Positions 57,060 through 64,000 of a stretch of 64,000 bases of DNA are shown here, piece after piece. This DNA is from Candidatus Thiodiazotropha sp. 'RUGA' (GTDB lineage: Bacteria > Pseudomonadota > Gammaproteobacteria > Chromatiales > Chromatiaceae). A model generated the notes under the pieces. That model ran no database searches, had not been told where the DNA came from, and saw nothing but the letters and a program-made list of their open reading frames with translations. The DNA lies in contig JAEPDS010000023.1 of NCBI GenBank assembly GCA_016842065.1, positions 1-64,000 on the forward strand. Reading direction: 5' to 3'. Every line of letters begins with the position of its first letter. The first letter of the stretch is position 1. The translations under genes were made by a program, and so were the position numbers.

Positions 57060-58655
57060 TCAATGAGTATGTTGTATGTTCAGAAGCATCGCTTCAGCAC
57101 TGTCGGTGTCATATACAACAATACGATCATTATTGGTATCTGTGATATAGAGTTTGTCCTCATACAGCGCCAAACCTCCTGGTTCGTTTAACTGCAATTG
57201 ACCATCGACAGTGCTCAGAAATCCTGGTTTGCCATCACCTATCAGCGATTCCGCTGAGGATGAAACCAGGTCGAGCCTTTTGAGTTTGTGGTTATAGGTG
57301 TCAGCGAGGTAAATTTTGGATTGGTCTTTAACCGAGATACCGAGTACATGTTGTAACTTGGCGCTCTGGAGGTCACCATCTTTGTCTCCAAAATCGAATA
57401 ATCCTGTACCCATCAGAGTTTCTACTCTATTTTTCGTCAGGTCAATCCGGCGTACTGCCGAAGCTTCAGAATCGGCAATATAGAGCCAGTTGTTGTGAAT
57501 GTTCAGCCCGCTCGGTTGGCTGAAGGTTGCCTGATCTACATCACCGTCAATGATGCCTTCGCGGCCTGATCCGGCGAAACGGCTTAGCTGCTTGTTACTG
57601 ATGTTGTAGACCCAGATCTGATGGCTGCCAGCCATTGCAACATACAACCTGTCGTTTAACAAAGCGAGTGCCCAGGGAGAGGCCATACCAATTGACTTGG
57701 CCTCGAATTGACCGCTGCGTTTTCGCTCTAACGTTCCGTTTCCAGCAATCGTAGAGACGCTTTTATGATCCAGGTCTATTAATCTGAGCAGATGGTTTCC
57801 GGTATCTGCAACATAGATATGATTATCGTTGAATAGCACTCCTTGTGGTGAGTTAAAACTGGCATTGGTAAAGCTGCCATCTAGCTTTCCAGCGGCACCG
57901 GAGCCAATGATATATTTAATTTTGCCACTGTGATTGGTAACGATTATTCTATTGTTCAGTGAGTCGCTTATCGCAATAAAGTCAGCGTTTACAGTGATTT
58001 TTCCCGGCGCTGACAGGAGTGTGGTGTCGTCTTCTTCACGTTCCAGCCTTACCGGTATGGGTGTTGGACGGAGAACTGCCTTATGCTGAGCTAGAAGTTC
58101 CGAAATTTTATTGTCGATCTGATCATATCGGCCTTCTCCCACCACCTTGCCAAGAACCTCGCCCTTGGGATCGATCAATACCCGTGTGGGCCAGGCGCGC
58201 ATACCATAATAACTGGCGAGTAAACCATTCACATCATTGATAACAGGATGATCGACAGCGTATCGGATCACGATTTTCTTCAGGGTTTGCAGGTTTTTCT
58301 CATTATCGAATTTTGGGGTATGTACACCAATTACCAGTAATTGATGGCCATACTTCTCCTCCAGTTTTTTCAGATCTGCCAGTACGTGAATGCAGTTGAT
58401 ACAGCCATATGTCCAGAAATCCAGAATAACGACCTTACCTAACATATCATCAGTTGTAAGCGGGCGTTCAACATTCAACCAGGGTAAACCAGGAGCAAAA
58501 TTCCTACCTTCATTGGTGGGCGTACTCTGATTTACGCTGGGTTGTACAGGTTCTGGAGTTTCAGATGAGCAGCTGGTTGTGACGAGTGCCACCATCATGA
58601 ATAGGGCAACTTCTATAGGGAGAAAAAAGCGAGCAGGATTATGCCAATTGATCAT
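57060..58655 (-). CDS. thioredoxin-like (TlpA/ResA) lipoprotein with NHL beta-propeller
   Basis: A 531-residue protein: lipoprotein signal (ALVTTSC lipobox), a thioredoxin-like domain (about 55-200) with redox motif WTYGCINCIHV and WPTRVLIDP with the cis-proline, then a six-bladed NHL repeat propeller (about 215-525, e.g. FNSPQGVLF, GSFTNASFNSPQG, NEPGGLALYEDKLYITD). Family knowledge: such NHL-thioredoxin proteins are found in the envelope of many bacteria and in the vertebrate NHLRC2, with unknown partners. It lies on the minus strand downstream of the DmsA-like operon but separated by about 150 bases, so co-transcription is uncertain. Confidence 0.9.
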   Translation of the reverse strand: MINWHNPARFFLPIEVALFMMVALVTTSCSSETPEPVQPSVNQSTPTNEGRNFAPGLPWLNVERPLTTDDMLGKVVILDFWTYGCINCIHVLADLKKLEEKYGHQLLVIGVHTPKFDNEKNLQTLKKIVIRYAVDHPVINDVNGLLASYYGMRAWPTRVLIDPKGEVLGKVVGEGRYDQIDNKISELLAQHKAVLRPTPIPVRLEREEDDTTLLSAPGKITVNADFIAISDSLNNRIIVTNHSGKIKYIIGSGAAGKLDGSFTNASFNSPQGVLFNDNHIYVADTGNHLLRLIDLDHKSVSTIAGNGTLERKRSGQFEAKSIGMASPWALALLNDRLYVAMAGSHQIWVYNISNKQLSRFAGSGREGIIDGDVDQATFSQPSGLNIHNNWLYIADSEASAVRRIDLTKNRVETLMGTGLFDFGDKDGDLQSAKLQHVLGISVKDQSKIYLADTYNHKLKRLDLVSSSAESLIGDGKPGFLSTVDGQLQLNEPGGLALYEDKLYITDTNNDRIVVYDTDSAEAMLLNIQHTH

Positions 58656-58800
58656 AATTTTAGATTTCCACTAACTGCACCTTGAGTCCAAGTAGAGCAT
58701 AGGAAAGACGCTATGTCTGTAGCATGGGGGAAAATGTTATGAACTTGTTATATTTTCTGGCTTATATCCTGTGTAGACGAATCCTGCCGCCGTTGGACTG

Positions 58801-59865
58801 TTAATCCATAACCTGATAAAGGTTACTCTGATGGTTTACTTGCTCACAGATTCTGCATAGCGATTGGTGATCATCTGACGGTGAATGGGCAGGGTTACCA
58901 CAACTTGCACATGTAAAGGCATTCAACGCAAGTGTCCGTTGTGGCTGTTTTGTCCACTTCATGATAGTGATCGCCTGTTTCTCACATACATCGCGGCAAA
59001 TGCCACATTCGGTACAGGCTTCAGCTCGGATTTCATACAATAAGCTGTCATTATCGGTGATGAGTCCGATCGCATTATGTGGACAGGTATTGACACAAGC
59101 ATCACATCCATTACACAGGTTACTGTTGATCTGTGGTACATAGGGCCAGATTGTTGTTCTATTCTGGTTCGGCATTAGCTTCCCTGTTGGAATGGCAGTG
59201 GTTGCTGGTTGTTTCTGTGTAAACTGACCAGCTGGGTCATTGACACTGTTCTCCAGCACGCCTCTTAAAAAAGCTCTTCGGCTGAGACTTGCTGATGGTG
59301 GGGTATCGTCTACCAGAGACTGAATACGCTGCCATGAGGTGAAATCGGTTGCGTGATAGTCGATAAGAGGCAGTCCTTCCTCATCCAATGCATAGTTGAT
59401 CTGTTGTATTCGTTCGAAAAGAGTAGTACCACAGCCACGCGGGCACTCTGAGCAGTTGCCAGTAGCACTCACCCATTGGAGATAGCCTTGATTGTAGAGA
59501 TTGAGTATGTCGTTGAGGCTGACCATGTGAATGCAGGGCAGAACGCCTTGCTTGTCCTTCATTCCGGTCTCTTCACAGGTAGAGAGTACGATCTTTCCCA
59601 GATCCAAGTCGCCACATAAAAGCTCATATTGGATCGAGATAGCACTTTCAGGGCAGATGGGTAGACAAAGCCCGCAACCATCACAAGCAGACGCATCAAA
59701 CAGCAGAGCTTCGTCATCCAGGGCCCAGGCCTTTGTGGGACAGACTTCCACGCAGGACGAACAGCTGGCGATCTCAATCAGGCTATGGACACATCGGTCC
59801 GGGTCGACAACCGGTAACTTCTCTTCCTCGCGTATCCGATTGAACAAATCCTTGAGAAAAGGCAT
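58801..59865 (-). CDS. multi-cluster 4Fe-4S ferredoxin protein of the DmsA-like operon
   Basis: About 354 residues with two pairs of ferredoxin-type domains: CSSCVEVCPTK and CDGCGLCLPICP near the N-terminus, CNGCDACVNTCPHN and CTECGICRDVCEK near residue 290, plus CSECPRGC and a C-terminal CASC...CRIC. A SRRAFLRG twin-arginine-like motif occurs in mid-protein, near residue 205, where it could not act as an N-terminal export signal unless another start is used. It overlaps the preceding TorD-like gene if the TTG at 59892 is taken as start; the ATG at 59865 is preferred here but lacks a clear ribosome site. It probably carries electrons between quinone/cytochrome and the molybdoenzyme. Confidence 0.8.
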   Translation of the reverse strand: MPFLKDLFNRIREEEKLPVVDPDRCVHSLIEIASCSSCVEVCPTKAWALDDEALLFDASACDGCGLCLPICPESAISIQYELLCGDLDLGKIVLSTCEETGMKDKQGVLPCIHMVSLNDILNLYNQGYLQWVSATGNCSECPRGCGTTLFERIQQINYALDEEGLPLIDYHATDFTSWQRIQSLVDDTPPSASLSRRAFLRGVLENSVNDPAGQFTQKQPATTAIPTGKLMPNQNRTTIWPYVPQINSNLCNGCDACVNTCPHNAIGLITDNDSLLYEIRAEACTECGICRDVCEKQAITIMKWTKQPQRTLALNAFTCASCGNPAHSPSDDHQSLCRICEQVNHQSNLYQVMD

Positions 59866-59875
59866 GTCAGGGGTA

Positions 59876-60649
59876 CTATACTGCGGGGCCAATACCTGGC
59901 ATATAACTCAATGTCACCTCTTGACTCATCGTATCACGCTTCATCCTCTCATCGATCTCCTCCGCAGATGGCCTGGGCAGGTTGGTGATCGTAGCGATGA
60001 GATCCCTTAGCTCCTCGCAATAAGCCCCGGTCAATAGTGCGATACCTGAGTAGTAGGGTGTAGCAGAACGATGGGCCACTCGTGATGAGAACTGTCCAAG
60101 CCAGCGCAGTAGATGCTCATCCATGAATCGTGCAACATCTTCGAGTTCTTCTATCGAATCAGAGATCGAGAACAGGTGAGCGATGAATTGAAGTTGCAGT
60201 ACCAGGTCATCATCTGGGCGGACTCGCCAGTTCTCCGCTTGCAGGCCATAGCTCTCATACCAGGCTCGAACCTGAAACATGCTATCTTGACAGGTCAGAT
60301 TCTCTTCATCGATCCATACGGATTCCAGCGGTGAAGCCTGCAGGCTATGATTCAGATAGATGTCCGCAAAGTCTGCCGCCAGGGTATCGAGATACTCATC
60401 ATCGAACTCTGCAGGCATCGTTTCAACCACCTGCCGCATGAACTGGCTGGCCTCTTTACCCTCGTCACTGACCAGGTTCAGCGCCATGGTGTGGGGGAAT
60501 TCATAATCCACCAATAGCTCAAGCAATGCCGAATCCGGTTCCCTGGCGTGTAAGCGGGTCAGCATCAACACGTCATCCGCTATTGCTTGTAAAAAGCTTC
60601 TGACCTGCGTTTTATTCGTCTCGTGGTTCGGATCAGCCTGTTGATTCAT
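59876..60649 (-). CDS. TorD/DmsD-like molybdoenzyme chaperone
   Basis: A 257-residue all-helical cytoplasmic protein: LLVDYEFPHTMALNLVSDEG, DEEYLDTLAADFADIYLNH-like, then PLESVWIDEENLTCQDSM and RVRPDDDLVLQLQFIAHLF. The DxxDHLxxxLxFM-type region and the operon position next to a Tat-exported DMSO-reductase-family enzyme define it as a dedicated insertion chaperone. Its ATG shares one base with the dmsB-like stop (TAATG), so the two are translationally coupled. It binds the twin-arginine leader and helps cofactor insertion before export. Confidence 0.85.
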   Translation of the reverse strand: MNQQADPNHETNKTQVRSFLQAIADDVLMLTRLHAREPDSALLELLVDYEFPHTMALNLVSDEGKEASQFMRQVVETMPAEFDDEYLDTLAADFADIYLNHSLQASPLESVWIDEENLTCQDSMFQVRAWYESYGLQAENWRVRPDDDLVLQLQFIAHLFSISDSIEELEDVARFMDEHLLRWLGQFSSRVAHRSATPYYSGIALLTGAYCEELRDLIATITNLPRPSAEEIDERMKRDTMSQEVTLSYMPGIGPAV

Positions 60650-61314
60650 TATTTGACTTTTCCTTTACTGTGCGCCACAAAACCGATCGATGGTTTGGTC
60701 AGCTCAATGTTGGCCATATTCTTGACTTGTTTTGAAACTTTGTCTGCAGGACCGACTGCCACAGTCTCTAGACTGCCCCTCCAGATTTCATCGATGGAGC
60801 CAATATCCAGCACTCGCATCATGCACGCCATAACACAATACGGTTTACGGCCCGCTTCGATCTCATCAACGCACATATTGCACTTCTTGACGATATTGTC
60901 GCCTGGATCGAACTGTGGCGCACCAAATGGACAGGCCGCCTCACAGCGTCGACAACCGATACAGAGGGTCGAATCGATATCGACGATGCCATCCGCCTTG
61001 CGTTTGAAGATCGCCCCGGTAGGGCAGGTGGGAAGACAGGCGGGTGATTCGCAATGGTTGCAGGACATATTGACCTTATAGGCATAGACGTCCGGATAGG
61101 TGCCACCTTCGATATATTGAACCCGCCTGAACCTTGGCCCGGCCGCCAGTCCGTTTTTATCTTTACAGGCTATTTCACAGGCTCGGCAGCCGATACAGTC
61201 CACATTGTTATGCACAAACCCAAGCTGTTTGTCCGGTACAACTGGTGTGTAGCTCTCACGCTTACGCCTTTTTACCGCGGCTTTAATCCTGGCCTTGTCT
61301 TGTTTGCTTGTCAT
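60649..61314 (-). CDS. DmsB-like four-cluster ferredoxin subunit
   Basis: A 221-residue subunit with four ferredoxin-like cysteine groups: CIGCRACEIAC, CNHCESPACLPTCP, CIGCRRCEAACPFG and CNMCVDEI...CVMAC. This is the DmsB/TtrB/PhsB-type electron-transfer subunit that passes electrons from the membrane to the molybdenum catalytic subunit. The ATG at 61314 follows GGAGGAG. It lies 17 bases after the catalytic subunit gene in the same operon. All four clusters appear complete. Confidence 0.93.
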   Translation of the reverse strand: MTSKQDKARIKAAVKRRKRESYTPVVPDKQLGFVHNNVDCIGCRACEIACKDKNGLAAGPRFRRVQYIEGGTYPDVYAYKVNMSCNHCESPACLPTCPTGAIFKRKADGIVDIDSTLCIGCRRCEAACPFGAPQFDPGDNIVKKCNMCVDEIEAGRKPYCVMACMMRVLDIGSIDEIWRGSLETVAVGPADKVSKQVKNMANIELTKPSIGFVAHSKGKVK

Positions 61315-61331
61315 CGATCTCTCCTCCAGGA

Positions 61332-63896
61332 CTAAAGGTCACGCCTAAACACATGTGCTCGGGATGTGGCCAACTGGTCCCAACCAGGCCGATGCTCCAG
61401 ATCCGTTTTCTTGATGTTGCATAAAACCGTGTTGTAGGCAAATGCTCCGGCTGGACTTGGCTCATCCAGTGTCAACATGTCCGGGTTACCCGCCCGGTCG
61501 ACACCCTCAGCGTCCAGATCGATCCATACTCCCTCGTGCAGTACCGCCACTCCTGGCATGCAGCGTTCTGTAACATAGGTCGGTACCACAACCCGGCCAC
61601 GGTCGTTCCAGATTTCAACTGTATCACCGGTTCTAATACCGAGTTGTTTTGCATCGGCGGCATTCAGGGTTACCTCCTGTTCATAGGTCTCACGTAACCA
61701 ACTGCAGTTATTGAATATGGAGTGGGTTCTCCAACGCGGATGGGGTGAGATCAGGTGAAACGGAAATTCACTGGTCTTTGGACTGTTCAGCGACTCCCAC
61801 GGCTCGATCCATTTAGGAATGTAGGGGATCTCATAACCATACATGGTTTTTTTCCAGTCGGTGATCTGCGCCAGTTGTGAGGCCAGTATTTCAATCTTGC
61901 CAGAGGGAGTCTGGAACGCTTTCCCGTTCTCTATTTGTTCCCTGAAGGCAACGTGCGGTTGGTCGAGTTTGAATTTATAGACGCCTCGTTGTTTGAACTC
62001 ATCCCAGGACATATCCACATGCTGATGACCAATCACTTTCTGATCCCACCACTCCTTCAGGTAGGCCTCATCCACATTGTCATTGATGTGAAAATAGTCG
62101 CGGTTTGCTTTTGGATTGAAGGCCTGTCCAAAAACATCGCCGCCAATTCGGTAGGCGAGTTCGGTAAAAACCTGAAAATCGGTTTTCGATTCTCCCATCG
62201 GTTCAATAACCTTGGGACGATGAATGTAGTAGTGCCCTTTGTACCAGGGCAGGGCCACATCATGGCGCTCAAAGTGCGTGGCTATGGGTAACAGGATATC
62301 GGCATACAGTCCGGAGGGAGTGATGGTTGAGTCCATACAGACCACCAGTTCCAGCTTATTGATCGCCTCGATCTCTTTATTGATATTGGTAAGTTGATTG
62401 AACCAATCCGATCCCTGCCAGAAGATGCCTTTGATATTGGGTATCTGCCCGTCGGTATTGTCCTGCCGGGGCCACAGTCCGATCTCTTCTCTTTTTACAT
62501 TCGGATAGTTGAGTACACAGTGAGCCCAGCGATCCGATTTGATGGATTGAAACCAGATATTGGAGTATTGATCGTACGGGTAGGCTACCGCTTCGGCATG
62601 CCAGGCCTTGCCCACACCCTCAGCACAGCCACCGAGGATACCGATATTGCCGGTCATCGCCTGCAGGGCGGCAGCCATACGGTTGTATTGTTCACCGTAG
62701 GCGTTTCTTCCCGGTGCCCATGATGCCTTCAGTGCCGCAGGTTTGGTGCGGGCATACATATCCGCCAGCTTGATGATGTCTTCAGCAGAAACACCGCATA
62801 TTTCCGCAGCCCATTCCGGTGTTTTGGGTTCATTGTCGTATTTACCCAGGATATAGTCCTTGAAATTCTCTTTATCCTTGGCCCATTCTGGCATTGTCCC
62901 TGCGTCCATGCCTTGGCAGAAATTGTCGATGAACTCCTGGTCGTGCAGATCGTTAGTGAAAATATAGTGGGCCATCCCGGCCATCATGGCAGCATCCGTG
63001 TTGGGTCGAATCGGAATCCACCAGGCATCGTAGGCTGCTGCAGAGTCGGTATATTGGGGATCTACCAAGACAAACTTACAGCCACGCTGCTTGGCCATGC
63101 GCATATACATGAAGGTATTGCCGCCATGGAAGGTGTAGGCAGGATTCCAACCCCACATGATCATCAGTTTCGAATGGGCGAAGGTATCATCCTCATTGCC
63201 ATCCTCGATGGTGCCGAAGGTCATACGCGAACTGAAGGTGGTACCCTGGTAGGAGGGTACCGACCATGAGCTTGTGCGACAGCCAAACATGCCCAGAAAA
63301 CGACCCAGCAGACCCTCGATCTGATCGGATTTATGAAGCACCCCATAGGAGGCACCTGCGTAACTCTGATCCACCAGAGCCGTCGGACCGTAAGTGTCCT
63401 TAATCTCGACCATTTTGCTGGCTACATAGGTCAGTGCCTCATCCCATGAGATACGCTTGAATTTCCCTTCACCCCGCTTGCCAACCCGCATCATCGGGTA
63501 GAGCAGACGTTCAGCAGAGTAGAGCCGTTGCCGATAGGAGCGCCCTCGAAGGCAGGCTCGCAGTTGTGGTTCTTCGTTATCGTCCTTACCGAAATGGCCA
63601 TCCCGTTGGTAACGACCATCGTCTGTTGAGAGACGTACGATCACATCTTTCCACTTATGTGCGACCAGCATATGCCTGGAGCCACAATTGTGGGCGCAAC
63701 TGGTTACCACCGTTTCGAGTTGATCGTCTGTCGGATAGGGTTCGTAGGCAAATGCTTTGGCCTCCTTGGCGGTCTTCATTTCCACCAAACCACCGGCAGC
63801 CACTGATGCACCGCCCACGGCCGCAGATTTCAGAAATGAACGCCGGGAGAGGTTCAATCGCTTATTCAGACTCTGGGTCAGTTTTTCTATACTCAT
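61332..63896 (-). CDS. DmsA-like molybdopterin oxidoreductase (DMSO reductase family), Tat-exported
   Basis: An 854-residue catalytic subunit with a twin-arginine leader (LSRRSFLKSAAVGG), an N-terminal cluster region, the molybdopterin body (RACLRGRSYRQRLYSAERL, RISWDEALTYVASKM, VLVDPQYTDSAAAYDAWW trimmed to its core, FWQGSDWFNQLTN) and the C-terminal dinucleotide-binding domain (NDRGRVVVPTYVTERCMPGV). Order and key blocks match E. coli DmsA. The cluster motif reads C-A-H-N-C-G-S-R-H: the third cysteine is replaced by His. Substrate cannot be told (DMSO, TMAO, polysulfide or similar). The ATG at 63896 has GAGG 5 bases upstream. Confidence 0.93.
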   Translation of the reverse strand: MSIEKLTQSLNKRLNLSRRSFLKSAAVGGASVAAGGLVEMKTAKEAKAFAYEPYPTDDQLETVVTSCAHNCGSRHMLVAHKWKDVIVRLSTDDGRYQRDGHFGKDDNEEPQLRACLRGRSYRQRLYSAERLLYPMMRVGKRGEGKFKRISWDEALTYVASKMVEIKDTYGPTALVDQSYAGASYGVLHKSDQIEGLLGRFLGMFGCRTSSWSVPSYQGTTFSSRMTFGTIEDGNEDDTFAHSKLMIMWGWNPAYTFHGGNTFMYMRMAKQRGCKFVLVDPQYTDSAAAYDAWWIPIRPNTDAAMMAGMAHYIFTNDLHDQEFIDNFCQGMDAGTMPEWAKDKENFKDYILGKYDNEPKTPEWAAEICGVSAEDIIKLADMYARTKPAALKASWAPGRNAYGEQYNRMAAALQAMTGNIGILGGCAEGVGKAWHAEAVAYPYDQYSNIWFQSIKSDRWAHCVLNYPNVKREEIGLWPRQDNTDGQIPNIKGIFWQGSDWFNQLTNINKEIEAINKLELVVCMDSTITPSGLYADILLPIATHFERHDVALPWYKGHYYIHRPKVIEPMGESKTDFQVFTELAYRIGGDVFGQAFNPKANRDYFHINDNVDEAYLKEWWDQKVIGHQHVDMSWDEFKQRGVYKFKLDQPHVAFREQIENGKAFQTPSGKIEILASQLAQITDWKKTMYGYEIPYIPKWIEPWESLNSPKTSEFPFHLISPHPRWRTHSIFNNCSWLRETYEQEVTLNAADAKQLGIRTGDTVEIWNDRGRVVVPTYVTERCMPGVAVLHEGVWIDLDAEGVDRAGNPDMLTLDEPSPAGAFAYNTVLCNIKKTDLEHRPGWDQLATSRAHVFRRDL

Positions 63897-63921
63897 CCGT
63901 ACCTCACACTGTCAGCGGTTG

Positions 63922-64000
63922 CTAGTTTGCCGCTTGCTGGATCTCTTTCTGGAACCTGGGTTCCGATTCGGTTGGTCTATCTCTGGCCCATCCTGGGGTG
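63922..64000 (-). CDS. C-terminal fragment of an upstream operon gene, unidentified
   Basis: The last 25 codons of a gene that runs past the right edge: the frame reads TPGWARDRPTESEPRFQ and ends EIQQAAN before a TAG at 63922. Its stop lies 26 bases before the DmsA-like start, so it belongs to the same operon and may encode a cytochrome or membrane anchor; too little is visible to say. The frame is chosen because it stays open to the window edge. Confidence 0.5.
   Translation of the reverse strand, partial: TPGWARDRPTESEPRFQKEIQQAAN

Noticed and set aside
1-64000. tRNA or rRNA genes and a replication or phage integration site
   Set aside because: No cloverleaf-like arm pattern, rRNA-like stretch, integrase gene or att-like direct repeat was recognised by eye; a tRNAscan or rRNA search would be decisive.

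Overview
The window looks like a chromosomal segment of a sulfur-oxidising gammaproteobacterium, probably of the Chromatiales / Sedimenticola / Thiodiazotropha type. The evidence is oxidative-type (reverse) dissimilatory sulfite reductase dsrAB, a B-type aconitase, a Tat-exported DmsA-like molybdoenzyme operon, a TAXI-type TRAP transporter, an allophanate hydrolase and a very large number of c-di-GMP proteins. The taxonomic guess is inference from protein resemblance. No rRNA, tRNA or CRISPR array was seen.

Layout. 0-5 kb: end of an allophanate hydrolase gene, a LysR regulator divergent from acnB, and acnB with its terminator. 5-15 kb: accessory, repeat-rich DNA with small secreted or metal-binding proteins, a bacteriohemerythrin, a GGDEF-EAL protein, a YbaK-type deacylase, and two decayed copies of the acnB 3' end. 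15-26 kb: a pentaheme cytochrome with PKD and Ig-like domains, an EF-hand protein, a large hybrid sensor kinase, and a secreted alpha/beta-hydrolase with thrombospondin type 3 repeats and a GlyGly-CTERM-like tail. 26-41 kb: a c-di-GMP-rich stretch (triple SBP_bac_3-GGDEF, DgcZ-like CZB-GGDEF, FIST protein coupled to a GGDEF-EAL protein, MASE1-GGDEF, membrane GGDEF) interrupted by a fasciclin / ECF sigma / ChrR anti-sigma module. 41-47 kb: GlcF-like iron-sulfur protein, then TAXI-TRAP binding protein, fused permease and universal stress protein. 47-51 kb: AT-rich segment with a sulfotransferase and a Wzx-type flippase, flanked by mobile-element debris. 51-57 kb: dsrAB without the rest of the dsr operon, an orphan PstS-like protein and a Cache-GGDEF cyclase. 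57-64 kb: thioredoxin-NHL lipoprotein, then a minus-strand operon of a DmsA-like catalytic subunit, DmsB-like ferredoxin, TorD-like chaperone and multi-cluster ferredoxin, which continues past the right edge.

How it works together. Seven c-di-GMP proteins with different sensors (solute-binding, zinc, Cache, MASE1, PAS), one hybrid kinase and one FIST sensor make this a signal-input region. Energy metabolism is represented by dsrAB, the DmsA-like operon, the multiheme cytochrome, aconitase and GlcF. Between the genes lie at least two families of degenerate dispersed repeats, relics of IS91-like and possibly REP-associated transposases, and duplicated fragments of acnB and of a DUF1566 gene, so the intergenic DNA has been repeatedly rearranged. 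All comparisons were made by eye.
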